The position numbers were made by a program, and so were the translations under genes. A DNA stretch of 64,000 nucleotides from Aphrocallistes beatrix (lineage: Eukaryota > Porifera > Hexactinellida > Sceptrulophora > Aphrocallistidae). The notes below the pieces were generated by a model that was not told where the DNA came from, searched no databases, and saw nothing but the letters and a program-made list of their open reading frames with translations. Of the stretch, positions 11,520 through 22,010 are shown piece after piece (position 1 is the stretch's first letter; each line of letters opens with the position of its first letter). The DNA is taken from assembly GCA_963281255.1 (NCBI GenBank), contig OY725503.1, positions 2,666,001-2,730,000 of the forward strand, read 5' to 3'.

Positions 11520-12171
11520 GTCGGAGGCTCCCTTCGGTCGCCTGTGGTCACATTGGTTAATTATAAGGGAGATAGCATCTCTAAATATGTCTGCCTTGAG
11601 TTATAATCGATATCACTCGAAAACCCCCGAAATGTATCAATTTTTGAAATTTTATGTGTAATAATGACGTCATAACAGAGAAATGAGTCATCATTTTTTA
11701 TAAACAAAAATAACAAATAATTTTTCAAATAGGTTCAAAAATATAATATTCTAAATCTATACCCCAGAAAACACCATGTCAACCGTTGGAAGCCAGTCTC
11801 TGGCTTATTTTACTTTATGTATCTTTGTAAACCAAAGTAAACAAAAATCTATCACATCGATCTGAAAATATAATATTCGAATTCTACACACCTAAAACCC
11901 CCATGTCAACCGTTGGAAGCTGGTTTCTAGTATATTTTTCAAAATTCGTCAAATGGTGTTAAAATATGTATATAAAGTTGTACAAATATGCATAAAACCT
12001 TTTTTTATTGCTGTATACTATAATATAATTGAGACAGCTATATAAGTTATTGCTTTGAAGTATTAATAGCAATTACAGCCTATCATAGTGTCATACAAAT
12101 ATCTCTATTGTTTGAGTGAAGCCTACATATACTATATATATACAAACATTAATCGAGTTTAATAGTAAGGA
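11520..12171 (+). mobile_element. HT-family element, chimeric body
   Basis: Starts inside the HT hairpin terminus (GGAGGCTCCCTTCGGTCGCC) and follows the common HT body, including TGACGTCA and TGAGTCA, to about 11690. It then switches to the body of the second HT subfamily (compare 29850-30430 and 50960-51470). It ends with the common HT end CGAGTTTAATAGTAAGGA after a short TA tract. The first terminal hairpin is missing. Confidence 0.75.
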
Positions 12172-13236
12172 TTTATCTGATTATTCAATGAAGCCATGAA
12201 TCAGCTAACAAGTTCCCAATTAATAATTTCCTTATACGTAAAACAAGTAATTTACAATCTTTTCATTCGGAAGGATTTTTTCAAGTTGATATCAATCCGG
12301 TATAAGTGCGTTTGTCCAGGTTTCACTGTATTTCAAAAACTAGTTCACATTAATACGAATAGAGTGCTGTTTCGTGCCATTTTAACCTACCATGTGATTT
12401 TAACTCTTTATTAAAACTGGACCAGGGATATTATACTGCCGTGTGATTTTAACTCACTTGTATTACTGGAACAGGGATATTCTGCATTATTGAATTTTTA
12501 GTTGATAATTTAAATTTTTGATTATTTAATGTACCAACTACACAAAACAGAATTTTTCAAATCAGAATTTCCGAAACAGACTTTTTCAAAGCAGAATTTT
12601 TCACAACACATTGATTGTATCAAGTAACAGCATTGTAATTCTCGGAGATGAACGCATACGAGTACAGTGCAATCTCAGACTGTATTCAAAGTAAGTCCTC
12701 GAGTCGAAGAAGACCAGTCACGCCAAGAACTTTCGAGTAAAGGCTTCGCAATATCAGATTGGAGAGGATAACAAGATATTCAAGGTTGTTTTTTTATTGC
12801 TAATATATTCGGAACAAATTAAATCAAATTATTTCCATTTCATCCAAATATTGATATAAAATGTTAGATAATAAGGTATTTTTCGAATCAAATGAACACT
12901 AAAGTTATTTCGATTTATAAGTTGAATTGTATAATAACGAAAATAAGATATATCGTTCTCGCATTGAGGTAATGATTCTATAGATGATCATTTGTAGTCA
13001 GAAACTTTTCTCTTATAAACACTACCCTACTTTAGCGTTGATAAAATGCTTAATTAATTGACCTTTAATATTCATCATAATAATCATGCCGATAGTTGAA
13101 ACTATATATAAAATCAAATAATCTAATTTCATTAAGTCTGAATTACGATATAACTCTCAGTGATATTTTGGAAACTTATTTTTTTATCTAACATTAGTAT
13201 ATGGTCAATACATTATGTAGAAAATTGCATTAAGTT
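12172..13236. other. AT-rich stretch with two short tandem repeats
   Basis: 12388-12484 holds two imperfect copies of a unit of about 47 bp containing TGTGATTTTAACTC and CAGGGATATT. 12543-12610 holds about four copies of a CAGAATTTTTCAAA-like unit. No gene is supported. Confidence 0.5.
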
Positions 13237-13601
13237 CGTCATTGTCACATTTTTAAAAGTTAAAGCAACACAGTTATTCGGGCATAACTCAGCCATTATA
13301 GGAGATAGAAGGCTGAAATTTTAATAAAATCTGTGTACTAACACACTCCACATGTGATGCAACTATCATCAAAAAATGATGACTCATCACTTTGTTATGA
13401 CATCATTATTATTCATCAAAATTTTAAAAATTGACAAATTTGGTGATTTTTCGAGTGATATCGATTTTAAAACTAAGATGGACATATTCAGAGATGATAT
13501 CTCCCTTATAATTAACCGATGTCACCTCCAGGCGACCGAAGGGAGCCTCCGGTGGACAAGTGTCCGCCAGCCGCGCAGCGCAAGCAAGCGAAGCGCACTT
13601 G
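13237..13601 (-). mobile_element. HT-family element, 5'-truncated
   Basis: It is read in reverse, with the hairpin terminus at the right ending near AAGCGCACTTG. The hairpin is altered (GGTGGACAAGTGTCCGCC). The CRE-like site nearest the hairpin end has decayed to TGACATCA. The (TA)n side is missing. An overlapping 90-codon frame is a by-product of the repeat. Confidence 0.8.
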
Positions 13602-13754
13602 TAGAATATGAATTTGAAATCGAAATTACAATATCTGTTACAGTTTGATTACATTTCTCTCCATGAATAGACCCACTTTATAACTAGTTGTGATGGGAAA
13701 TAGGAAGGATTTCAAATACTATTGTCCGGTTAGAATCTAACCGTTAGAGTATAT

Positions 13755-14171
13755 ACATGTGTTTTTGGCCATGGCTTCACTAAGTTCTGATCTCAGATGA
13801 AAATGTCACTCATCATTGAATTATGACGTCATTGTCACCTTTTTTATAATGAGAAATTTCAGTTTTTTGCCCATAACTCAGCCATTTAGGTGGTAGAAGG
13901 CTGAAATATTAATAGAATGTGTATATTAATATATCTAGCATATGATACAACTCTCATCAAAAACTGATTACTCTTCACTCTGTTATGACTTCATTATTAC
14001 GCATCAAAAATTTACAAATTGACATTTGGTGATTTTTCGAGCGATATCGATTATGACAGTAAGTCAGACGTATTTCCTGGGGATATTCTCTACCTTATAA
14101 TTTAATGAATGTGAGCCTTGGCACATAAATTGTCTGCCAGCCGTGCAGCGGAAGCAAGCGAAGCGCGCTTG
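13755..14171 (-). mobile_element. HT-family element, older copy
   Basis: The reverse orientation and order match the HT family: a decayed TGACTCATC-like site, then TGACGTCA, the AGGCTGAAAT segment and a degraded hairpin terminus ending AAGCGCGCTTG at 14171. It is more diverged than the 24.8-29 kb copies. Confidence 0.75.
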
Positions 14172-14342
14172 AACTATGTAATGTGCCTAAGTTTATGTAT
14201 ATTTATCCTTGACAAAAAGCTTGTATTCGTAAATACTAATTGTAATAGTTAGAATTTCATAACTGCTTTATTTCCTTGATAGTTGCAGGATCACATCAGT
14301 GAGATGTGTTGATACCATCACAACTTTGAATGCTATTGTCCA

Positions 14343-14535
14343 GTGGTTCCCAAACCTTTCACTCTGTCTAAAGTTTCAGCAAATATTGAGCTCTCATCGT
14401 ACCACTACAGTAGTCATTAGCTTCTCTGCATACTACCATAATGACTGATGTTTAAATTTTGATATATTTTTAGCATAAATGAGCTACCTCAACGTACCAC
14501 TAGTGATACGGTAACATCAAGTTGAGAAAGCCTGC
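14343..14535. mobile_element. Degenerate hAT-type MITE
   Basis: Begins CAGTGGTTCCCAAACC, the standard hAT terminus. The right end near 14521 (GTTGAGAAAGCCTG) only roughly complements it, and I see no clear 8-bp duplication. It resembles 34009-34212 at the 5' end. Confidence 0.4.
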
Positions 14536-16150
14536 AACATTCAACTTCTTGTGCTATCTAATTTCCATTTATATTTTTTTGCATTCCATTTATATACTGT
14601 ATATGTGTTACACTAATGTTATGCAAATTAATTATTACTTATATAGTTCTTTACACTCTTTATTGCATTTAACCGTCATTTCATACACTAGGACTAGGGG
14701 ACTAAGGCTAGGCAGTTACTAAACTTTATTGAACTTTGCTAAGGTAATCTTCAGACATTTTTATTGAAAATATCTCAAACTCTACGAACGATAACCCGAA
14801 GAAATGTACAACCGCTACATGTATATAAACATTTTCGAAGGCTTAGAATATGTTGTCAAAATATAAGTATCTTTTGTTATCATCACATTGTGGAATCAGC
14901 TATATTTAGAGCAAGACCTGGCCATTATTTGGTCAGTTATGTACAGTTTCAAGCATCATGGTTTTTCACGACGAACCAGTTGTTTATAAATACTAATGCG
15001 TAAATTTTCCGTGGAATTCCACGTTGCTAGGAAATGTAATTCGTTAAAGAGTAAATTATGATTGAACGTACAATTTGATTGCTCTTTAACTTTGAAACTA
15101 TTTAATTTAGGATTATGAAGCATATTGATAGTCAAAAGACTCTTAGCCATCATTTTGCTCCATTTATTAGCTAGCGCATATGTACGCTAAAAATGACTAC
15201 TGAGAGATTTTGTATTAAGTTGACAGGACCCTAAAAAATCTAAGTCTTAAGGAGACAGGACCCCAAAAAATCGAAGTCTTAATTCAACCATTGTTATACT
15301 GTTTATGGATCGTGCTAGTTTGTATAAGAATTAATGCATAATATGAGTTTCGAACTAGGAATAAATATGAAGCTATAGTCACTCAAAGTCTAAATCCTAT
15401 TCGTGGTTGGGCCGGCGGCATAACGAACTATTGACTAGGATCAAGCTGATTTAACTATTCAACTATCGTTATTAGCGATTAATAGAGCTAGTAGCGTAGC
15501 TATTTTGTTCAATTTTAATTTTAAATTTTTTTACGATGAAAAATATTCTATCAAGCCATTTAATTAGGAATTTTTGGGGCAAAATAATATTCAGTTTTTG
15601 AACTTTCCTTTTATTTGAAAACCAATTAGAGTATTTTTCGTGTTTTTCACAATATGTTTGTGCTTAAAATATGATTATTTTCTGAGTTAGGATGATTTTA
15701 CGGATGTGCGGCAATTGATAATTTTAAAAATTTAAATTAATAGATCATGAATGAAAAAGACTAGAAATGACCGGCTATAAGTACATAAATAATCATTGGA
15801 TTGACAAAATATCTCATTATCGGATGATTTAGACATCCTAGAATGAAATAAAAGCTAAAATACAATCTGAGTTGACTAATTCATGAATTATCAATGAATT
15901 ACTCAAAATTTGAAATAATGAAAAAAATATTTGATATTTCGCTTAGGGACTGAGTAATGTTAGAGGTATATAACTTGAGCAACCTTTTAACCACTTTGGA
16001 CATATAATCTGTACTAACGTTTAAGATTTTGAATAATTCATTAATTGAATAATTCATAATTCTTCATCATCTTTCAATGAATTAGTCAACTTATATTACA
16101 ATATATTTGTATTTGGCAATTTTTTTCAATATTTTAAGACCTGTCACCTT
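14536..16150. other. AT-rich stretch; small direct and inverted repeats only
   Basis: 15221-15282 holds two copies of a 31-bp unit (ACAGGACCC-AAAAAATC-AAGTCTTAA). About 15866-16095 is bounded by an inverted repeat around AGTTGACTAATTCAT, possibly a decayed MITE. The open frames (14764-15003 plus, 14956-15153 minus) show no recognisable motif and I do not call them genes. Confidence 0.45.
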
Positions 16151-16152
16151 AA

Positions 16153-16280
16153 TTAACCCACGCTTGCCACAGGAATGTGTTGCGTCATTTCCGGTTTAAG
16201 CCATTTTCAATGGGGAAGCCATACAAGTTTGGGGTTACTACTATAAATAGAAAAATCCCAAATGCTTTCAAGGGTTTTAA
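16153..16280. mobile_element. piggyBac-type MITE, copy 1
   Basis: TTAA-CCCACGCTTGCC at the left and CTTTCAAGGG then TTTTAA at the right. TTAA flanks with a CCC/GGG terminus are the hallmark of piggyBac elements. The length is about 120 bp and there is no coding sequence. Copies 2 and 3 are at 45456-45579 and 51731-51856. Confidence 0.82.
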
Positions 16281-16314
16281 TAACTGAATAGTGTATTTAT
16301 AGTGCATAAGTTGA

Positions 16315-17145
16315 GGATACCGCACGCGAAAAAATTCGATTTGGCTTGCATTATACGATGAAAAGAGAACTATAAGCTATGTTAATCGTGGGCATGTATC
16401 TCCTTCTAGAAATACTTAAGGTTGGCCTTTCCTATAATTGCTAACTTTTGACATTTTCAACCGATTCATTTAATTTTTTCAGTGCAGATTTGAATCGCAG
16501 AAATATCTGCAAAACTGCATTAATAATTGAAATAATGCAACAGATAAAAAATTTTTAAGATGATGATCTAACATGGTTCAAAGAAGTTATGGATATGAGA
16601 CTTTCCGTTTCAAAATGTGTCCTTTTTTGGGCGATACCAGCTGGTAGAAGTGGCTCTAAGTGGCGAAATATTAGCATTGAAATTCTAAAAATCGAAATTA
16701 ATGTTAAGAACCCCTTTAGGGATCTTAAAATGTTTAAAAAGGTCTTTTGGCAAATTTTAGATAAAAAACAAAATGCCGATAGGAAAGGCCAACCTTAAGC
16801 ATTCCAAATCGCTTTTGATTCTCATTTCTAGTTTTTTAGATACAGTGTCTCAAAGTCTGTTTTTTCGTTTTTCGCTAGCACTTCCAAATGGAGACACTTT
16901 TTTAGGACATGTCAAGGAAACAATTGCTTCCAAATCGAATCATGGATAGTCTATCATATTTTCCACCGCATAGTACCGAAAGAAAGTTAAAATAGCGAAA
17001 ATTGTAAATTTTATATGAGTCTGTAAAAAGTACCAAAGAAATAAAAGTCAGTAATAGTATCAAGTTATAAAATATCGAAAATGGAGCGGTCCTTCATTCA
17101 TCGCATAATGATATAGAAAACTCTTGAAATTTTCTACCCTCTATC
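16315..17145 (-). mobile_element. TTAA family 1 element, copy E, truncated
   Basis: Begins with a decayed terminus (TTGA-GGATACCGCACGCG) and follows copy A (5150 onward) colinearly until about 17145, where similarity stops; about 1.1 kb is missing. It is interrupted at 16416 by a TTAA family 2 element. Confidence 0.75.
16420..16794. mobile_element. TTAA family 2 element (375 bp), nested
   Basis: Inverted ends GGTTGGCCTTTCCTAT and ATAGGAAAGGCCAACC, flanked by TTAA at 16416-16419 and 16795-16798. It lies inside family 1 copy E: the host sequence reads AAATACT before it and GCATTCCAAA after it, as in copy A near 5257-5270. It carries a 69-codon frame with no recognisable motif. Other copies: 60775-61819 and an end fragment at 39811-39867. 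Confidence 0.88.
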
Positions 17146-17290
17146 TTAACGCTCCCGTATACTACTATTATTTGTATAGAAAGAATTTTTTTCCGAATTT
17201 TCAAGTTTATTTTCTTTTTGCAGGAAGGTTAGAAAAGGAGTCTTTAAGGATTTACAAGGGGTTTGGAGTTAAATCTTCATTATATTTATA

Positions 17291-17375
17291 CAGTTGAAAC
17301 CGGGTTTTTTTGACACCCCATTTGCACGAAAAAATGTCAAAAAAACCCAGTGTCAAAAAAACCCGGTTTCGAATG
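17291..17375. mobile_element. 85-bp palindromic mini-MITE (TA-flanked)
   Basis: CAGTTGAAACCGGGTTTTTT at the left is nearly complementary to the right end AACCCGGTTTCGAATG. TA flanks it at 17289-17290 and 17376-17377. The two arms are about 30 bp and the loop about 20 bp. The CAG start and TA duplication fit Tc1/pogo mobilisation. Confidence 0.65.
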
Positions 17376-17791
17376 TACTAATAATGAATGAAAAGAGCAT
17401 TCAGATACAGGAGCGGAAAAAATATAATCTAAGTCATTTATTCATGGTCCAATGACGAATGATGATAAAGTAAAATACTTTCCAAAGCCAATTGTTCTTA
17501 TCCATGGTCCAAAAGGCTTCACATGTGAGAGATCAATATTATTTCTAACCAATTGATTGTAGATTATTTGGCTTTGAGACGGCAATTATATATGTAGATC
17601 ATTTATTTATACACCCGATATCTGCATTTTGGGATGAATCGGAGCTCCCTGTACGGTTTAGAGGTAAACTGTACTCCAAGCCTGGTCTAGTAACTAACAT
17701 TGATACCATAATTGAAATTTATGTTCCTTTCATTTGGAATTACAGTGGGACTGAGAAAATGTGACTGCAGCACGTCCCCCTCTGTCTGCAG

Positions 17792-17971
17792 GACGCACTC
17801 CAGCCGTGCGAAACTCTCCGGCCAAACCGGCCAGATACACAACCAGCCACTTGGGGTATTCACAGCCTCGGTGTCTATAACCCCACACCTTCAACTCCAC
17901 AAGGGAATTTCTTCCACCAAAATTATTCGCCTCCCCATGGAGCTTCTCACACCCTCCCAATGGTCAAGTGA
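17792..17971 (+). CDS. Candidate host exon, Pro/Gln/Asn-rich (unknown protein)
   Basis: A strong acceptor-like tract (CCCCCTCTGTCTGCAG, 17776-17791) precedes 59 open codons before a stop at 17969. The translation (for example TQPATWGIHSLGVYNPTPS and GNFFHQNYSPPHGA) is low-complexity, as in disordered parts of RNA-binding or transcription proteins. The patch is much more GC-rich than its surroundings, as exons often are. I see no convincing donor (ATG-GTCAAG is weak). The opposite strand is also open here, so even the strand is uncertain. It may belong with the RGG exon at 19435. Confidence 0.3.
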   Translation, partial: DALQPCETLRPNRPDTQPATWGIHSLGVYNPTPSTPQGNFFHQNYSPPHGASHTLPMVK

Positions 17972-18116
17972 TTAATTACTTTTGATAGAAGTTTTTTGGC
18001 TAATAACAAATGGAGAAACCAGTCCATCGCCTGGAGCAAGTCTAGGAGGAGAGGGGGCGAGGGGGTCGGGGTTGGAGGTATGGGATAGGGAGTGACACTC
18101 TGGTACTCAGCTCTGA

Positions 18117-18509
18117 TCAGCCGAACCCATTCTGAATCATCTGTGAATATGACGAAGTTGACGAAGGCAGGAGAGACGGGAACTGAGTCATTAGGAGAAA
18201 GTTGAGCTGTGCGTTGTGGCGGTACAGCTTCTCTTGGTCGGAGAGACGATCTGAAGTTGCAATGAACGAGGTAGCTAGAGTTACGAGCTTACTGCTACTG
18301 CCATTCAGAAGCCAGTCAGGACGCAGGTAAAAGGTGTTGTAGTTAGATGGTAGGGGATGCGGAATTAGGTTCAGAGATTGCTGTGGATCTCTCTTACCAA
18401 TGAAAAAACATGTAAATATATAATATAAGTCCAGAACAGATATAAAATATTTCAAATATTTTCTTAGCCTCATCACTAATTTTAATTTAGTATACTTCTC
18501 TTGGATCAA
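18117..18509 (-). CDS. Candidate minus-strand terminal exon, unknown protein
   Basis: A 130-codon open frame lies in a GC-rich patch. Only its last 90 or so codons (18117-18395) look coding-like: they follow a T-rich tract ending in AG on the minus strand, contain SDRLSDQEKLYRHNAQ and FPSLLPSSTSSYSQ, and end in a natural stop. I do not recognise a family. It lies opposite in strand to the RGG exons. It could be a last exon of a gene extending to the right, or noncoding. Confidence 0.3.
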   Translation of the reverse strand: MIQEKYTKLKLVMRLRKYLKYFISVLDLYYIFTCFFIGKRDPQQSLNLIPHPLPSNYNTFYLRPDWLLNGSSSKLVTLATSFIATSDRLSDQEKLYRHNAQLNFLLMTQFPSLLPSSTSSYSQMIQNGFG

Positions 18510-18689
18510 GACAGTGCATATCCTCGGTTATGCGAACACTTTGGTTCCTTGGAAAGTTAACTATTTATTAAAACTATTAGAAACGAGAGTGTATGGTTGA
18601 TATAAATTTATTTGCTTGCTATTCCGTATTAAATATTTATTTTTTAACTGGAAACAAATTCTTGAATTTGGGGAGGGAGGTGGCGGTAG

Positions 18690-19149
18690 AGATGGCAGCG
18701 GCGGCAGAGGAGGAAGCGGCGGCAGAGGGGAGGAGGAGGGGAAAGATGTGAGTTTTTAATCTTCTAAATTAAGCAATAAATTTTATATTTTACTGCAACT
18801 CCTAGTATAGTAGATGTCATGATCAATATGGAACGTCGTACTTCACTCGTTATTGGAAATTATATTGAACTAATTTGGGCCATATACACTAAACGGACAA
18901 AAGTATTTCAACACTTGATTCTTTCCCATACAAATAATACTAAAATGTGTCTATTCATGAAGACGGTTACTTCTAAACGATATGGGATACAGCTAATTGG
19001 ATTCCAGATTCGAATAATTTTTCTAATTAATCATTCATTCCTAACTTTTTGTAATTATCAATCAGTGCCAACTTATGCCACATAAACCCATTTTGACACT
19101 ATACATGATGGCAATGAATTACCTATGGTGGATGAGGCTGATAAGATTG
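18690..19149 (+). repeat. Tandem duplication, copy 1 (RGG exon plus intron, no insertion)
   Basis: GGC-GGC-AGA-like codons (18690-18749), a GTGAGT donor (18750) and about 400 bp of following sequence repeat at 19480-19579 and 21513-21921, after removal of the transposon at 19580-21512. The duplication unit is about 0.8 kb. In this copy the GGR frame reaches the donor in a different phase from copy 2 and no good acceptor precedes it, so this exon copy is probably broken. The common frame MINMERRTSLVIG in both copies lies in the intron-like part. Confidence 0.7.
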
Positions 19150-19434
19150 TTCATTGAGTTGAGTAACTTATTAGTTATGTTCAACTATAACCAATTCGAA
19201 TGTGCAGATTTCGAATCTGAAATCAGAGTTTTAGTATCTCTTTGAATATCATAAATTGTCCCACATTCACCTCAAATTAATGTAATTACTTTGAAAATCT
19301 TGCTAGAAAGAATACGATCTAGGTCAACGTTTCAGGACTATCCATAACGACCTTGGGTAAATACATAACCATACATATTATACAAACAGCTAATAAATGG
19401 TATCAACTATGTCTTATATTTACTGTTTTTGTAG

Positions 19435-19554
19435 ATCAAGGTTTAGACGGACAACCTGGGGAGAGGGGCGGCGGGAGGATGGGCGGCGGCAGAGGCAAAT
19501 GTGGCAGAGGTGGCAGAGGTAGCAGAGCCGGCAGAGGGGAGGAGAGGGAAAGAT
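19435..19554 (+). CDS. Candidate RGG-box exon (RNA-binding protein)
   Basis: A T-rich acceptor (ACTGTTTTTGTAG, ending 19434) and a consensus donor (GTGAGT at 19555) bound exactly 120 bases. The exon is open in one frame and reads QGLDGQPGERGGGRMGGGRG and then more GRGG repeats. Both ends are phase 1, so it is a symmetric exon that can be duplicated or skipped without shifting the frame. RGG boxes bind RNA and are arginine-methylated in proteins such as FUS, FMRP and LSM14; I cannot say which this is. The next in-phase acceptor I can propose is at 24387. Confidence 0.5.
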
Positions 19555-21921
19555 GTGAGTTTTTAATCTTCTAAATTAAGGATACCGCCCTCTAAAAACA
19601 TCGCAAAACATTAAAAAAAATTGTGGAATTTTTTATTGTCAATTCCATCGGATTATTGAGTAGTCTACCATCTAATCGTACTTGTTGGACGGTATTTATT
19701 TTGATATTCTAGAACTGGGCACCTAAAGCTCAGGCGTGCTAAAAATCGGAAAGTTATTCGTGATTTTGCGGCGCATTCATCAATTATTTTCTAACTTATC
19801 TGATATTTTTTCAATTATACGAACCTCAAAATGGTTTTGGCCCCTTTAAATATTATAAAACAGATGAATTTAGAAAAAGAGGCACCTGAAATCCAATCAA
19901 AAATATCTTTATGAGGGACTTCATTTCTAAAATGCTCGGGAAATGGCCGTTGTGATATTAGCTATTGTGTATAGAAAAAAATTCTGAACATTTTAAAAAA
20001 AAGTTTGTTGAGATCGGACCATTAGTTCGTAAGTTATAGTATATTGTAGGTAAAGGTCGGACATCAAACCACTCTATGGCCCCCAAAGTGCTCGATGTCA
20101 ATGCTTAAAAACTATTGAAGATATATAATCAATAATAATCTTAAATGAAAGGATATACATATATGATAATATATAGGTTCCTCAAATATCTCTTTGTCAA
20201 AAAGTAAATATTTCTTGACTAATCATCGTTTTTGTTGTAATACAAATTCTATGGAGATCTTTGAATATATTAGAAAATGGTGAATCTTGTCATGAAATAA
20301 GTTCCCAAAAGTAGCCATTATACTCAAAAAACAATGCAATAGTCACTAGCAATGTATACAGAAACTTTGAAGCACCCAACATTATTATTTTGGAAGTTCA
20401 AAGCATTTATCTCCAAATTTCGGTCAAAGCCCCCCCATTTATGGTCCAAAAACATATTCCTCCATATCTCGGAAAATATACACCAAAATTCTTAACTCTC
20501 AATTCCTAATATACTTTTCAAGACGGTATATAGCTGATTCTTAAATAATAAATGTACTACATGGAATGGAATGCTAAGTTTCAAATTTTTATCACGTGAT
20601 GATGTAGCATTTTTCGAAATCCTAACTTGAAAACTAAAAGTCGTAGACTCTCGCTCTAACTTCCTAATATACTTTTTGGTAGCTCTTTATTCATTCTAAA
20701 CCGATGAATTATACATTGTACTGCTAGGAATATGATTTACATTCCCTAATTGGTTCAAAATATTCGGGGTTAGGGGCCTCATGGTAATTTGTGAATTTTC
20801 AGTATAATTTTGCTATTTTCACCAAAATCTGTTGGAATACATCTAATTCATTAGTATACACGCGATTAAATGTCCATGGATGCTTTTATTTTTCGTTAAT
20901 AGCTCATTTTACATCGTTCTTAACATCAAAACTTCAAATCCCTATATCTCGGGACTTTAAAATTCCAAAATTGACCGTCTTTCAAAAATTTTAACTCAAA
21001 ATTGCTTTGAGATAGATGTTTGAAAATTTCAGGAGTTGTTCCATATCATTAGGCGATGAGCGTAGGACCACTCAATTTTTGATATTTTATAAATTTGTGA
21101 TTTTATTGCTGATTTGCAAAGAAAATCGGACTTTTTTCGCCGTTTTTTGGCCCTTTTTATTCGGACACCGATAAAATTTACAATTTTTAAAATTTTAACT
21201 TTCTTTTGGTCCTATGAAGTGGCAAATATGATAGACTATCTATGAATAAATTTTCGAAGCATTTGATCCAAACATGTGCTTTAAAAAAATCACAGAGTGC
21301 AGGAGGGCTTACCATTAAGATGTGCTAGGGAAAAACGGAAAAAAACGACTTTGAGACGCTGTAACTCAAAAACTAGAAATGCGAGCCAAAAACTGTTTGG
21401 CATCTCTCAATATTTTTTAATTGCACTACCTGCCCACGCTTAACATCTTATATATCTCTATTCTTGATATATGCTGTAAGCCAAACCTATGGATTTTTCA
21501 CGGGCGGTATCCTTAAGCAATAAATTTTATATTTTACTGCAACTCCTAGTATAGTAGATGTCATGATCAATATGGAACGTCGTACTTCACTCGTTATTGG
21601 AAATTATATTGAACTAATTTGGGCCATATACACTAAACGGACAAAAGTATTTCAACACTTGATTCTTTCCCATACAAATAATACTAAAATGTCTCTATTC
21701 ATGAAGACGGTTACTTCTAAACGATATGGGATACAGTTAATTGGATTCCAGATTCGAATAATACGCATTCAAATTAGTCACAGGTTAATTTTTCTAATTA
21801 ATCATTCATTCCTAACTTTTGTAATTATCAATCAGTGCCACCTTATGCCACATAAACCCATTTTGACCACTATACATGATGGCAATGAATTACCTATGGT
21901 GGCTGAGGCTGATAAGATTGC
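19480..21921 (+). repeat. Tandem duplication, copy 2 (filled by a TTAA element)
   Basis: It matches 18690-19149 up to CTTCTAAATTAA (ending 19579) and resumes at TTAAGCAATAAA (21513), with the 1,933-bp family 1 element between. The duplicates are nearly identical, with small differences such as the longer RGG stretch and one extra segment near 21765-21785. They diverge at about 19149/21921. Confidence 0.8.
19580..21512 (+). mobile_element. TTAA family 1 element, copy B (1,933 bp)
   Basis: Flanked by TTAA at 19576-19579 and 21513-21516. Termini are GGATACCGCCCTCT and CACGGGCGGTATCC. The uninterrupted duplicate at 18761-18780 shows the empty site with one TTAA, which proves a 4-bp duplication. 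It is nearly identical to copy G at 61824. The longest frame is about 67 codons; none resembles a transposase. Confidence 0.95.
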
Positions 21922-22010
21922 GAATATATTGATGCTTTAATGATATTTTTGTTGTGTTATAGGTGATCTACGTATGATCTTATAGAGAAGTATAAAAGCA
22001 CATTTATTAA

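Noticed and set aside
12648-12692. Possible first exon (ATG at 12648, MNAYEYSAISDC, then a GTAAGT-like donor)
   Set aside because: Fifteen codons and one donor match are expected by chance; no partner exon in phase could be supported.
14764-15003. Frame with HHIVESAIFRARPGHY considered as an exon
   Set aside because: No splice sites fit, no family is recognised, and the opposite strand overlaps with another open frame of similar length.
18819-19085. Frame MINMERRTSLVIG present in both tandem copies and conserved (also 21563-21940)
   Set aside because: Both copies derive from one duplication, and the same DNA recurs as part of an inverted-repeat element at 43.5 kb, so conservation does not imply a protein.
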